A stretch of DNA of 64,000 nucleotides from Apostichopus japonicus (GCF_037975245.1 NC_092570.1:15904501-15968500); one strand, 5' to 3'. Positions 11,701 through 25,300 are shown, counted from the stretch's first letter. A program made the numbers and translations. Notes: generated by a model from the sequence alone, not told the origin.

Positions 11701-13217
11701 CTAGTTGTCTACTTTAGCGTACACGTCGTTCACATCATCACCACAAATCGTTGTTGGTCTACTCCCAGGGAGGGTGCTCTTCCGTTTAGATTTGTCTATT
11801 TTAGCATAGAGCATACTTATGTCCTCTTCACCCTCATTATTATCGAGAACGGATCCTCGATTTCGCCTTTCAGATGGTGTGGGTCTACGTTGAAAATCAC
11901 TCGCAACGAAATGAACTTTCCCACTATCATCGTCACGACTTCTTTTCGCACTTCCAGTCTTAGTAACATCTGGTAACTTAGTACTTTCTACTTCTCCATA
12001 GGTCTCGCCAGGTACAGATGTGACTACTGCGTTCATCATGTTCATGGGTGGAGAATCGTATGTGTGGCTATCATCAGTAATACCGTTACAGTTGTCATCG
12101 CTTACGACACTAGGACTACTATGTATGAAAGCATTGTTGTAGTGTGGCGTATTGCGATATGCTTCGTTGTCCTCATTGTAGGTATTATTCCTCGTCATAT
12201 TATCAACTCTTGCTTTCTGATCTCGCTTGTTTCTGCCTCCGCACAAAATGAAAACAGTTAAAATGACGATGACAACTGTTAAGAGAGTAACTAACTGCCG
12301 GATATTACGATTACGGTATACGACATATTATTGGTATTCTGGTGAACAGATTTATCCGGCATATTAATGTTGTTTGTGGTGTCTTTCATTTCAGTTACCT
12401 TCGAAGTTGTTGAGTCCAAGAATATTCCTTCCTTTGACATTGGTTCTGTAGTTGGAGGTAAGCAAACGTCCGTTGACGTCACTGTTTCCATTGAGTTAAT
12501 AATGATATCATTAGACGATTCACTCTCTGGTCCAATCTCACACCGACTTGTCTCTGCCGATCCACTGGAACAAATATATCTCGTATTAGGGTCAGTAGAT
12601 GATGTGTAATGTACTATAGCTCTTCTAATCGCCTTTCCTTTATGGATCACCATTTCATCGAGTTGTGTCAAAAAATCTGCTAGTCCACTGCCTTCTATTG
12701 TGGATAACCAAACACACATATCCATCTCTCTACAGTAACATGACAACAATATCCAATCACCAGGTTTGTAGGGCTCCCCTACGGTACCATTACGAAAACA
12801 TCGAGGACTAGTATCAAATTTAACATTAAGATCGAGAGTCGCTACCTCCGTTACCTCTCTTCCATCCATATACGTATATCTTACGTTACATTTGTACATA
12901 CCACCATCGCTGATCGCCACAGTATTGAATCTGTACTCGGCACAAATCGTATTTAATTCTTCAGTTACGTTATTTTCATGTTGATCCATAATCGTCACTG
13001 TTTCAATAGTTAAATTGCCATTATAAGAACACCTTAACGTTATATCCGTCTCACCAACGTAAACCACTTCGTTATACTCGCCATCCATTAATTCGAATAT
13101 AACTTGGGCTTTTCCGAAGGAGATAATAATCGATATCCATATGATTGTAATCAAGACATATTTTGAAATTTCTTGCAGAGGACACATTTTATAATCTGTA
13201 CACCAAACGTGGTTCAA
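11701..13217 (-). CDS. Ig-like receptor with a frameshift in its membrane helix
   Basis: A paralogue of 16591-18081 read in two frames. Codons from 13217 down to 12291 give 308 residues: signal peptide (about 20-37), Ig-like domain with C63 and canonical DGGMYKC (104-110), the CFRNGTVGEPYKPGDW cysteine module, and a stalk. This frame stops just after SYTVIVISGS. The membrane helix, the CGGRNKR stop-transfer sequence and the tail continue in another frame (the open stretch is 12246-11701, with helix codons reaching back to about 12287). A single-base indel near 12285-12292 explains the break. The tail keeps TYDSPP, TYGEV, LYAKI and a final VYAKV. If the indel is real, the product is a soluble secreted ectodomain. 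Otherwise it is an assembly error or a recent pseudogene. Confidence 0.72.
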
Positions 13218-16200
13218 GAATGTTTTGCTTTGTTCTCTTAAAAAAATATGTCTAGTAAGGTTGAAGAATTTAACTTGTTGCGAGTAACGATGTAAATTTC
13301 AACTGATTATTATCTGATCATTGAGAAAAGAATATCTACAACGTTTGGTAGCGCCTGACAGTTGAATACACACACATTGCATCACGAAGGGAATTTCATT
13401 AAATGGCTTTGTCTAGTACGACCTTATATACAAAATATACCAACCCAACACTAATTTCAAAATGACGAGAAGCTGAGTGTGTAAAACGGTGTGAACTATA
13501 GAAAAATAACACCTTTTAACTCCCCCTCTTTTTAACAATGACACCATCGATATCCGTGGGAAAGATCTTGTTTCGAAAACCGATTCCCTACAACATAATG
13601 GTAATCATGGCTCTTCTACAATTATTAACAATAAGACTCATTGAAGTGTGTCATATTCTGTGAACTTAAGTTGGTTGTACGTTAGTTTTAAAATAATATT
13701 TTCGCCTTTTTATTCGCTTATACTTTACTTCTCTTAAAAAAAATCGTGAAAGTTGATTCTTTTAACTTTTCCAATAAAGCTGTCACTTTTAACACCAACG
13801 AAACGTTTTGGTAATACAGTTTCCCTTCATTGGGATTGAATATTTATAGTATATACGTGCTCTAATCACGCGCTCATTACTACAAGAGTACATCGTTATC
13901 TTTATGAAATTCTGTTGTCCTTAAAGTGGCCATCACACGAAAATTTCAACTTCCTGTCTGTTTGGGATCCATCTAAGCATGCTCTCTAGAACATATATCA
14001 ACCATTCTGCCAGTTAAAAATTTGATTTTTCCCTTCGAAAATTTACCCTCTTCGGGCTTGAAAAGTTCGTTCGGCTGAAAATTTTCCTTATCTCATGACG
14101 TCATGTGACGTCATGTTATGAACACGATTCGGCTCTCGCTGATTCCTCCGAACACATATCATACTTACAGTACGACAAGTGTACATAAATACACAAAACA
14201 ATCGATAACAAGTCGGCGTGAAATCAGATCGAAATTTCCCGTGGAATGTCAGATTTAGAACCAAATGCGGCAACCGAAGTTCAAAGTGATAGTGGTTCTT
14301 CACCAGGCAGTGAAATTGGGCTATAATTAGAATGCCCTTTCTCATATTCGAAGCAGAGAGTGAAGGCAATGATCATGCCAATATTGAACCGAACGTTGAG
14401 GGTGGACCTGAGGTGTTGTTATCAGTTCGAGCCTGTTAAACGAGCCGAAATTGAAGCTCCACAGCATATCGAAGAACAAACCCGTTCGGAACTATTGCAA
14501 GGAACATACAACGTGGTTAGGATTTATTAACGAAGCATTTAAAAACAAAATCCAGTGCATTTTGTGCATGTGTTTTTGGAATTCGCGGAACACCCTAAAC
14601 CGTATTGTGCGTTGTGTTACGGTGACTTACAACCCATATGTGCAGTGTGTTGGCTATGTATTCATATACATGTACAAGGATCGCCACTTGCCCATTGGAG
14701 GTTTCCTGTTCTCCAATCTGGTCTTCGGAGTTTTTAATGTGGAATACTTGACAGAAGTTTATGTCGACGCGTTAAAGCCCATTTGTTTTATATCATAAAA
14801 AAGGAGGGATCGTATAGTATGCTTCCGTAAAGTGTTCGCTAAATACGGAGCTGTACACTGGCTAGGCCCAGTGCATCGGCGCTGGTATTGTGCACTAACT
14901 TGGTCATAATCGCCGTGTTTTTTTCGTCCTTCGGACATCGATGAAGGCTAATTGCATGGGTTATGACATTTCTGCAGCCCCGACAACACAACGGACCGGC
15001 ATTACTCTCAGATATTTTACAACATGTTGTAAAACAAACTTGAAATTTCTAGCGATATAGCGTAATACAGTGGTTGTTCTCTCAGTGTAAATGTGCATGC
15101 ATTTGTGACGATAAGATCGTCGCGCATCCGGTACGTGCCTGGACTTGAAACTTGTGTTCCTAACATGACGTCATCATTGTCTTGTTTTGAAATCGCATTT
15201 TCAGATATCCATTTTCGGATGCGAATATTAAACCGTTAATTTCTAATTAGTCCTTGAGGTTTTCAAGGTGATGAGGATAGTTTTGTACATAGATTTTCTC
15301 ATAGCTTCAGATGAAGTTACTCTTGATTAGTTGGATTTTTCGTGTCATGGCCTCTTTAATATGGTTTAGTTCAGTAACCAATCACAATCTAGGCGCATCT
15401 TCACAGCATGGAATCAAGTAGCATTAAATCAATCGGAGTGCAGCTGCAATATGTGTGTTTGTCAAAAAGCGCAAATATTTGTTTAAATTTGTCAAACAAA
15501 AAGCCGTTTTCCAGGAATGTTTTTATAGATTTCCCCCAAAAAACAGTCTTTCTAAATAATAAAAAGGACATTTTTTAGTTTTAAAGTATAAAAGGTATGT
15601 CATTAACAGCAATATTGGTAATTATCTTGTTTATTAATAGTTATTATTTTGTTTATATATTTTATTTATTAACTTAGTTATTATTATTTCTTATTACGTT
15701 TTCCACAACATTTAAGGCATGTGCCCCATGCCCACCGCCCCGTCAAAATGGGAGATGTTTCTATAGCTAAACCATTGTCACTTCTTAGAACCAAAGAAGG
15801 AGAATTTACTACCTTGGAGTATAATTACATAAAATCTGTCGTAGAGCCGTCATTCTGGATACCCCCCCCCCTCTCTCTCTCTCTGGGTGTGCCATACTAT
15901 ACTCCATTCATTCGATGGTTAATGATACCATAATATCATTCGTCACTAATGTTAAAACAGTGGTGAAATAGTGTTATTATACAATAAATAAAGACGTTAA
16001 AATGAAATATATGTAAAGACCGTTGATTTGACCCTCAGCAAAGTTTTACAAAAACTGCGAAATACGAGAAATGAAGGTTTAGTGTGGTTTTTTGCATGAT
16101 AAAAATCGGAACACTGTTCACTGTTAAAGCGACCCTGAATCAAAATATGAGTTCCTGATTTGAGCGTATACAGTAGCAATTTTTTTTATAACTATAACAA

Positions 16201-16590
16201 CCGGTGGCTAGTGAAATATGACAGACCAGGGCATGTGGGCTTCGAAATTTCATTCCAAAACATGACTGGCAATTATATATCAATTATTGGTCCTTGTTAT
16301 TGAGGGCACTGATTCGTGCAGAGCGTTGTGCCAACTCCCTGAATCAATGATGAACCACGTGAACCGCATAATGCAACTATGCTTCTCTGCGTGATATGTA
16401 GTATGTTTAATTAACCGAAAAAGACTTGCTAACAAACAAAAAATTAAGCTGTTAGAGAGTTCATCTTTACAAAACCTTGTTTACGAATTACACGCTGATA
16501 ATGTTATGACTATTCATCAAGCAGCCTCGAGAAAACACAACATCCGATCTCAAAATAATATTGATGATCCATCAGATAGGCAACATGTAG
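13218..16590. other. Intergenic, possible decayed mobile-element coding sequence
   Basis: No intact gene. At 14247-14800 several short plus-strand open stretches (for example MSDLEPNAATEV) are broken by stops and look like an eroded transposable-element protein. I cannot name a family. A C-tract followed by a CT microsatellite lies at 15864-15885. The rest is AT-rich and unremarkable. Confidence 0.35.
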
Positions 16591-18081
16591 CTAGTTATCT
16601 TTATTTACCATAGCGTACTCTGTGGTAGATACTGATATATTACCAGGGACGCTACTATCCCATTCAGACTCATTAACTGTATAGTAAGGCATATCTTCGT
16701 CGTCATTGGTATCAAGAATGGGTTCTCGGTTCCCCGAAGGAATCGGTTTGCTTTCAACACTACGAACCATTTTGCTTTCTTCAAGGCGTTCACTCAAGAT
16801 TCCGATCTTACCAGTATGCCGTTGCGATTGCTGAGGACTATCTACTTTTGTGTAGTTGTCATCAGGTAGAGATGTTTCCACAACATCCCTCATTTGCATC
16901 GATGGAGAATCGTATGCGTGACTTTTATCATTAATGTCGTCATACGTTACGTTATTATCTCTGAAAACATCAGTAATTGTGCGTTGGTAGGTATGGTTGT
17001 AATATGGCGTATTGTAGTCAGCTTCGTGTTTATCATTCGAAGTGGTGTGCTTCGTCTTCTTATCATCGTTTGTCACTTTACGGTTCGGCTCACTTGTTTC
17101 CCTGCAAAAACGGTAAACAATTAAAACAACGACAAAGACCACTACTACACAAATTACAATGACTCCAATGACGGTTACGATCAAAACAAGATTTCCATTA
17201 TCCGTATTGTTTGTGTCTCTGATATCAGTTACCTTCGAAGTAATTGAGTCCATGAAGGTTCCTTCCTTTAACATTGGTTCTGTAGTTAGAGGTGAGCAAA
17301 TGTCCGTTGACGTCACTGTTTCCATTGAGTTAATAATGATATCATTAGATGATTCACTCTCTGGTCCGATCTCACATCGATTTGTCGATGCCAATCCACT
17401 GAAACAATCATATCTAGTATTAAAATCAGTAGATGATGTGTAATGTACTATAAATCTTCTAATCGCCTTTCCTTTATGGATCACCATTTCATCGAGTGGT
17501 GTCAACAGAACTGCTTGTTCACTGTCTATTATGTTGGATGACCATAAACACATATCCATCTCTCTACAGTAACACGACAACAATATCCAATCACCAGGTT
17601 TGTAGGGCTCCCCCACGGTACCATTACGAAAACAATGAGGACTAGTACCATCTTTAACATTTAGATCGAACGTTGCTACCTCCGTTACCTCTCTTCCATC
17701 CATACACGTATATCTTACGTTGCATTTGTACATACCACCATCGCTAATCGCCACAGTATTGATTCTGTACTCGGCAAAAATCGTGTTTATTTCTTCAATT
17801 ACGTTATTTCCATTTTGATCCATAATCGTCACTGTTTCAACAGTTAAACTGCCGTTATAAGAACACCGTAACGTAATATCCGTCTCACCAACGAAAACCA
17901 CTTCATTATACTCGCCGTCCATTAATTCTAACATTACTTGTGCTCTTCCCAACGATGAAATTAAAACGTATATCACTATCACTTCCAAGAAAATTGTTCT
18001 TCTCAAACTTTCAAATTGATACATCTTTCTCCTTTCCACTACCCCTATCAAGAGGAAATATAGTTTCCAAAACTTCTTCAC
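16591..18081 (-). CDS. Intact Ig-like receptor with ITSM-type C-terminal motif
   Basis: A 496-residue intronless ORF. M20 (MYQFESLRRT) is a likelier start than M1 because it precedes a signal peptide directly (about 29-47). The Ig-like domain spans about 48-143, with C73 pairing to C120 in DGGMYKC. The second module (about 148-243) starts CFRNGTVGEPYKPGDW and has C150, C170, C172, C178, C226 and C236. A Thr/Ser stalk precedes the membrane helix (about 298-324), followed by basic residues. The tail has YDSPSMQM, NYTKV, YYTV and a terminal TEYAMV (Y489), which fits the ITSM pattern TxYxxV. ITSMs in other animals bind SH2 adaptors and phosphatases, so a signalling receptor is inferred. The ectodomain is very similar to that of 11701-13217, which implies a recent duplication. 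Ligand unknown. Confidence 0.82.
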   Translation of the reverse strand: MKKFWKLYFLLIGVVERRKMYQFESLRRTIFLEVIVIYVLISSLGRAQVMLELMDGEYNEVVFVGETDITLRCSYNGSLTVETVTIMDQNGNNVIEEINTIFAEYRINTVAISDGGMYKCNVRYTCMDGREVTEVATFDLNVKDGTSPHCFRNGTVGEPYKPGDWILLSCYCREMDMCLWSSNIIDSEQAVLLTPLDEMVIHKGKAIRRFIVHYTSSTDFNTRYDCFSGLASTNRCEIGPESESSNDIIINSMETVTSTDICSPLTTEPMLKEGTFMDSITSKVTDIRDTNNTDNGNLVLIVTVIGVIVICVVVVFVVVLIVYRFCRETSEPNRKVTNDDKKTKHTTSNDKHEADYNTPYYNHTYQRTITDVFRDNNVTYDDINDKSHAYDSPSMQMRDVVETSLPDDNYTKVDSPQQSQRHTGKIGILSERLEESKMVRSVESKPIPSGNREPILDTNDDEDMPYYTVNESEWDSSVPGNISVSTTEYAMVNKDN

Positions 18082-19367
18082 TTTGTGTCTTCTCTACTTT
18101 GTCTAATCCCCTGGGCAGTCGTCCTGACAAATACAACCGTCACCTAGTGTTTGGCGAATGCACTTGTACAATGTGTATAGGACTAAACGAGTCGAACGCC
18201 GTTTGCTTTTATGTTTAGCAAGTGCTGCAGTGATTGCCACTCTGCTCAGTAGGCATAAAGATTGGTGTAACACGTCACTCTTCAGACAAAAGAAAGTCCT
18301 TCTTTTTTTGTATTAGTTCGTAATATGGTAATGATGTCAAGTGAAGTGTAAAACGTACACTTTTATACGAACCTCAGCTTTGCAGTTTGGCGATCAAAGA
18401 TATCATTGTTCAAATATTTGTTCTTCGGCATGCACCGATGAAATCCATATAGGGGTGGGGTAGGGGAGAGGGGGTGGGCTTATGCACTGTATAATGATGT
18501 ATTTTTTTATGTGAAAGTAATATATTGGTTTTATCTATGTCAAAGCTTATGAAGGTACAGAACAAGAAGATCGAAACTACAAATCATGGCATAAAACGTA
18601 CCGTAACTCACCTGCTAGAATAATTCCATGAAATTATTATTAGCCTACCCGCTCTTATTTCTTCTTATAGTACTTCAGATCTCTGGATTCTTACCACTAT
18701 TCTACATTTACCGTAATTAAGGAGGAAACAGCATCTAGTTTTATTGTAAACATGCAAAATTCCCCGGGCGATCTGCAATCGCATCGCCATAAAACTACAA
18801 AAAAGGGTTAATATAGGCCTGCTATGTTATGTTGACATAAATGTGCATAACAATCCGCTCAGAATTGACATTTGTGCCAAATTTAGCTCTTTATGCATTC
18901 CCCGTCCCACCCCCCCCCATCACAGGCCCTCCCCATATCCGACACTCACCTTCATCTTACGGATCTTCGCAAAATTTGTGTTGTACCGAGCTTTGCAGTG
19001 AACACGAATGCGAAGACTTTATATTCACTCCATTGTCGCGCCGAATACGCCTTTTTATTCGCTGGCTGCATATTAACAAAGAAGTTATATATCTGAATGA
19101 TCAAGTTGAACTAAGGTATCCTATCAACACACTGTAACCAGAATAAGAACTACAAAATTCCTTGCATAAAGCGAACTGCATAAATTTCAAAATAATTGCT
19201 TACAGTCATGTGAGACTTATTCCAAAATAAGATACAAATAAATGATGTTACAGAATACATAGGAGTAGATCAGTCTTACTCGTCATTGCTTTTCTGTAGT
19301 ATTTTCATCAAAAATATGTGCAAATGTATTACGTAAATTAGAGTTGGTTTTCTGTGAGATTATAATT
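18082..19367. other. Intergenic, nothing recognised
   Basis: Upstream flank of the third receptor gene, AT-rich with a short G-rich patch at 18451-18480 and a C-tract near 18906-18918. No supportable gene or repeat family. Confidence 0.4.
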
Positions 19368-19662
19368 CAGGCGCGTAGCCAGGAATTTGCCAAGGGAGGG
19401 GCGAAACTGTAGATTCGGCATTGCAAACTATCTAAGCGTAGCGCCACCACAATTGGCGCCAAGGGTACAAGACAATTTTGGCTGAAAATGCCTCCCAGAT
19501 CGCTGGAAATGGCACTTTCGAGGCCTTGTAAGTTGCATCGTAGCATTTTCTCTGTTGAAAATACTAGCGATATCATAAAAACATTAAACAAGTTTTTTTT
19601 TAAATATGCTCAAGGGGGGGGGGCTGCTGCCCCCTTCGCCCCACCCCTTGGCTACGAGCCTG
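19368..19662 (+). mobile_element. hAT-like MITE, complete CAGGCG family copy
   Basis: A 295-bp element with imperfect terminal inverted repeats: left caggcgcgtagccagg, right ccttggctacgagcctg. The internal signature (ctatctaagcg, ccaccacaattggcgc, cctcccagatcgctgg and a G-tract near the right end) matches copies at 1680, 46727 and 58176. A gattata sequence occurs at both flanks but is offset by 3 bp on the left, so the target duplication is imperfect here. Confidence 0.75.
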
Positions 19663-20362
19663 GATTATATGTACTAAGTGGTAAAGGGAAGTGGACACTA
19701 CTTTTCAAAATTAGACGTTGCCATCATGCAGAGACGTAACGTACAACTGAAAACAATTATCAGTGAAAGTACACTCTGGATTTAGTGGCTTACTTATTAA
19801 AGTGCATTTACTGTATATGTGGTGTATTGTAAAGAATCTAAGCTTTTTAATCTACTTCTTCTGAATCATTAAAAACAAATGCGTTAGGAATGAGTGACTA
19901 AAACGTGTGGCTCTAATTACTAAACACGCATGTTTATTTCATAGCCTTCTCAAATTATGCCACGTATGGTCAGTGACTCAGGAACTCAGGCTATATCTCT
20001 TAAAAACAGAAAGTCGGACAAATCTACAGTGTAATTGAAAGTGTTAGTGATAATCGCTTCAAATACACGCTACGAAATTCCCCGTGTTCATTCGTTTCGT
20101 TTCGTTTGTGTTCTTCTACAACAATAAATAGTACAGAAGTGCCGAAATGACGACATGGCAATGAAGCAGAAGTAAAATTTACAAACACCGCGAGGCATGT
20201 CGAACAGTTCATTCCCTAGAAACTGCAAAATAGTGAAGACAGAAATATATATAAATATAAGCATATAATAATATTTTCTTTGTCATCGAGAACACATTTT
20301 CGGTTCCGTCTTGCACATGGCGTTGGTTTAATATATTCGTCTCAGCAGATCCGCCCAGATAC
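19663..20362. other. Intergenic, nothing recognised
   Basis: AT-rich sequence between the MITE and the receptor relic. No ORF, tRNA or repeat could be supported. Confidence 0.4.
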
Positions 20363-20840
20363 AGATTAAACTACTGCGTCCATCATTTTCATGGACGGAG
20401 AATCTTATGTGTGTCTATCATCACTAATACCGTCACAATTCACCATTTCATCAGTTACTATACATCGGGGGCTAGTATCTTGGTAAGCATTGTTGTAATA
20501 TGGCATATTGTTGTAAACTTCGTGATGATCATCAGGGACGGTATCCTTCATCCCTTTTTTAACTCTCGCTGTATTTTCAGGCTTGTTTTTCTTCCGAACA
20601 AAATGAACCCAATTAAAGCAATCATAATAACCATTCGAAGACCAGCTACACTGCCACCAATTACCATAACGATGAAAAATGGATTTCCAATGTTCTATTG
20701 ACCTTCATCGTCCGTGCTAATTGTACTTTGGGTTTCTGCAATTTTATTTACCTTCATAGTGGTCGTATCCACGGTAATTCCTGTGATTGATTCGCCTTCG
20801 GCATTCACAGTTACACAAACGTCTGGTGACGTCACTACTA
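20363..20840 (-). pseudogene. Relic of a fifth Ig-like receptor (stalk, helix, part of tail)
   Basis: Read on the minus strand with frameshifts, this stretch matches the stalk-to-tail region of the neighbouring receptors. It holds a TVS-type stalk segment, a membrane segment encoded around 20600-20690 followed by basic residues, an NNAYQDTSP-like segment, and a DSPSMKM segment with the preceding Tyr lost. The nucleotide similarity to 11980-12250 and 16890-17170 is plain, for example in the gtgacgtcact stalk coding and the tggagaatcgta tail coding. Stops break all frames and the ectodomain is missing. It documents a further duplication that died. Confidence 0.65.
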
Positions 20841-20930
20841 ACTCTAAACAACTGTCCCTGTGTGTTGACTAGTAAGTATACCAACGATGGTTCAACTTCT
20901 TGGACTTCTTATGTGACATACAAGCGAGTA

Positions 20931-21281
20931 CATTCGTATATCTCCGGTTTTCAATTAGGCTCAATTTACAACAACCAAGAGTTGCCCCGAATGTAGTATT
21001 TATTTGTCAAAAATGTCACGAATTCTAAAGGGGGTAAAATAATGGTCACCAATATTAAAATAGTAACAAAAAGCAAACTGAACAGTCACTATCCACGCTA
21101 AGACATTATATTGTTTATTTTAATTCCTGGTAATAATTTCAACGATCATAGCTTCTACTTTAAAAATTTACAGTATTTTTTTCTGGGGGGGGGGGTGCTA
21201 AAATTCGGGGCCAGTACTGAAGACCTTTGTAATCAGTATGGTTTGAAGAAAGTACTTTTTATCTAGAAAGCTTTATTTACC
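20931..21281. repeat. Direct-duplicated block, copy 1
   Basis: This stretch is closely repeated at 22022-22366: cattcgtat, ctccggttttcaatta, a G-tract followed by gtgct, and tatctagaaagcttta occur in the same order. A shorter match (tctaaacaactgt...gactagtaagtat) precedes each copy, at 20843 and 21588. Copy 1 therefore seems to have lost about 340 bp relative to copy 2. Confidence 0.7.
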
Positions 21282-22021
21282 ATCCACAAGAAAAAAACAA
21301 AAGTTCACTTTCACCCTTTTGTCTCCTTCTCTTTCAGAATGAAGTAACAATAGCCTACCAGTCGAACGATACTTTCTCGGCCCCTTTGAATAGTTTTTGA
21401 TAGAAAATACTAACATGGCTCGATCAGTTTGTACAGTGAATAAGAGACAACCGTTAATCAGTATAAACTGAAGTGTGTTATACCACCGTGACACATGGTA
21501 CACCTGTCACCAGATGCTACTGCGGAAAAATTACTACCAGGCGAACTTATTACCCAAAGGTTGTTGCAACTAATGACTGGTTAGGAGTCTAAACAACTGT
21601 GTTTGACTAGTAAGTATATCTTGTAACGATGGTTCAAATGGCAGATGTGAAGCGTTTTGAAGTAAAATGTCATCCACTTTCTGTTCAAATGTGGACGAAA
21701 TTATTGGCGAAACCTTTAGTGTAGTTTTGTTAGTCCAGAATCGTTATGCATAGGATTGTGTGTTTACCGTTTGTTAGTCCTTCTCAGTAGCAACTGGTCA
21801 TACTACATGTGATTCATGTTAAGAAATGATAACACACATTAGTTTTTACTGTTTAACGGGTACTCACCATTACCAGTTTTAACTGATAAAGCCATTGGAA
21901 TATGATGCAGAAAGCCAGAAATTATACAGAAGGGAGGTTGCAAGGAAGATAATGTGGGTACTTGCTGATTGCGTGAGATGTCACATTTGGACAAGAGAAT
22001 CATGTTCAATTTTTAAAGTGA

Positions 22022-22366
22022 CATTCGTATTTCTCCGGTTTTCAATTAGCTCAATTTACAAGAACCAAGAGTTGCCACGAATGTAGTTTTAATTGTCAAA
22101 ATTGCCACGAATGCTTAAGGGGGTAAAGAAATGTTAAAATGGTAACATAAAGCACACTGAACAGTAACTATCCAAACTAAGACATTATATTGTCTATTTA
22201 AATTCCTGGTAATAATTTCAAGGATCATAGCTTCTGCTTTTGAAAATTTACTGTAAAGTGTTTTCTGGGGGGGGGGGGGGTGCTACAAATCGGGGCCAAT
22301 ACTGAAGACCTATGTAATCAGTATGGTTTAAAGACAGCACTTTTTATCTAGAAAGCTTTATTTATC
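22022..22366. repeat. Direct-duplicated block, copy 2
   Basis: Partner of 20931-21281 with scattered substitutions. It carries the longer spacer after the shared tctaaacaactgt segment at 21588. It may be a local segmental duplication within the receptor cluster or two copies of an unnamed element. Confidence 0.7.
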
Positions 22367-25300
22367 ACAGAATTTTTTTTTTTTTTTAAAGTGGCATGCA
22401 GGCAAATCATCCCTTTCAGTGTTCCATTTTTCCGGTATCGCATCGCAAAATGCGATCCAAAACGACAAACTTGCGAGACGTTTCCAAATCAGCATCGCAC
22501 AATGTGCCGATTTGTGCGATACAAATTCCTAGTCAGATTTGGGAGCAAACACTCAAACCTTAACTTACGAACTGTCGATCACAATGTAGAAGTTATAATT
22601 TATTGAGTTTATACTCAATGTACAACTTATTCACTTGACCGTATAGCGAAAAAAAAAAACTGAAAACATAATATCCTACCATAGTTAAGTGTAAAGTAAA
22701 TAGCCTAACCACCTCGGCGGTTACGGATCTCACGTAACTAAAAGGTTCCCTGGCAACGTGCCAAAAATGTTAACAAACAGGTGTTACACAGGGGATGAGC
22801 TCACAGTTGTTGGGAAGGTACCTGGGCAAATTCGCAGCACATGTACCCTGGTACAGTAGTTGGGTATAGGGTTAAACACTGCAGTTGTAAAAATGTACGC
22901 ATAGTGCACGCTATTCATTATTAGGCAGTCTAGAAACGGGGCTTTGCTGAACGTTGTTTGTTTCATAATATCGGGAGTTTTGTAAGTTGCACTTTTTAAA
23001 GATTGAAAGACAGATTAAATCTCTTTTCATTTTATAACATAATATAGCTACTTTAACTTGTCATTTTAAAATTTTCATCAGTTTCGTGACAATTTAAATA
23101 AAAAAAAGTTGTCAGTATTTTGCATCCTCAACTGCGAATTTTTTCATCGCCAGACATCGCAAAAAATGACAACAATTTTCGGGGGCTTTCGCCCCCAGGT
23201 TCCCACGGGGGGTTCTACCCCATGACCCCACCATAGCCCTAAGACGGGCCCCTGGACACCACGCCTTTATGCTCGCGCGTTACGCGTGCTAGGCAGGCGA
23301 ACACCGGCGGGAAATCGGCAGTGTGTTCGCGGGAAATTGAACAAGGTTTTCCAACACTGCTGAACTGTGCAGTTACTGTATGCATCATGTTCAAGGTTTT
23401 CACGAAGCGTTTTGAGGAAATGAATGGTTAGTACAGTGTATATATGCTGCACTAATGCTGTGTGTAGGCCAAGGTTCACGAAGGTCATTGGTTATATTCG
23501 CGCGCCGTAGACGTGTTTTTAGATGTTACGGAGAGTCAGGTTTCCATGGATATTAATCGAAAATGAGTTTAACTGACGCTAAAGAAATGGATCGTCTTGG
23601 GCAGATTAACAAATCATTGCAAGTATAAATAAGTACAAGTAGCTCTGCTGTTAAAAAGAAAAGTTCAATATCGGCTTGCTGTTATCGGCAATTAGGCAAA
23701 ATTTTACCGATACCGATATGCTGCCGATATTGCAAATATCGGCCGATACCGATATTGAAAACGATTATCGTAGCAACACTAGTATAAATAATAATAATAA
23801 ACAAACATTTTCTAGTTAATACATTGATCGCCAACATTTGGTCCGTTTTGTGGTAATTTCAAAACTGCTATTCAATATTGGGGAACTGCTATGCAACAAA
23901 AAAATTGTATAGCAATTGTCGAAATTTGTTGCTATGCAATTTTTTGGACATAAGTCGAACCCTGATCCCTTTATACATTTATTTATAGAGGTATAAAAGA
24001 TTAATACTTTATAAAGCAAACACGAAAGATTCAAAATGTTGCATTATTTCCAAAGGTTAAAGATAAGAATTAAGCCATTTGTCTTTGATATAACTTGCGC
24101 TTATACGTAAGAATGGTCATTGATATAAAGAGACATAAACGAGATAAACGTATTTACGGGTTCGGTGTAAATGAAGGTTTTGTTTTTAATAAATCAATAT
24201 TTATAGATTTCTCTTCTTATATTTCTCTTACAATTATAATCACTTAAGCATCGAATCGATTGAAACAACTGTTTTTGAGAATTAAAAGATACTATTGGTA
24301 ATCCTTTATATTGTTGATCTTCTAAAAAAAGGTGGAACAATTCATTAAGCTTATTTTATATTCCGTTTTAGATTTATTAATAATGCTTAATATGAAATAC
24401 CTTTCATCAAAATAGCAAGTTCACAGATTGTATAGATTTTGTTGATCGGCATAGCAAAACCAAGACAACTAGATACTAGTTGGGTTGTATAAACATTTAC
24501 GATCATGCAGTATTTTTTTTTTAAGTAGTATGGTAAGTTATAAATGTGAGGGCAATACCATTATCATAGCGATAAAATCCACCACCATATTCCCATTCTA
24601 TACTTCTGAAAATCAAAATCAAATCAAATCGATATTTTACGACAGAAGGCTCAGCAAACATTTTATATTCAAATGAATTTAATGCAGTCTTATCATCACT
24701 ATAACACACTTTCATCATACATTTCAGAAGAAACACTCTGTAGACATGTACAAATTGTATTCATTTCAGAATCATTAATCACATTGCCCATGAACATCCA
24801 CGCATTAATAAAACGAGACGTATTAAAAACAAAACATGGAACCGGATTATTCTAACTCTTCTTTAACATTTGGTCCCTTGTAGATTGAAAGTTATTACCT
24901 GATTTTGTCCGCTGTACATAAGTCTATATAGCAAACTACGTTTGTGTGGTCGTTGTTTACAATTACTCATGGAAAGCCTTAACCGGAGATAAGTAAAATC
25001 TTACGTATATTATCACTTACTTTGCAATGAGGCTTATAATACACGCAGAGGAAATTGAAAGCGACTGCATTTCCTACCCTAAGATGTATACTGAAAATGA
25101 ATGACATTGGTGCACATATTATGTAAAAATTTCTATGTAGGATTTGACAATGTTGATTGTAGACCTCAAAGATATTATTTTGATATCTTTTTCAAAGTGT
25201 TTCTCGTTTGATATGAAATATACAAGCTGATGAATTTGAAGGAAAGTGTTTCGACTAGACTAAAGGAGTTCGTGGAAAAATATTGATTACACATTTTTTT

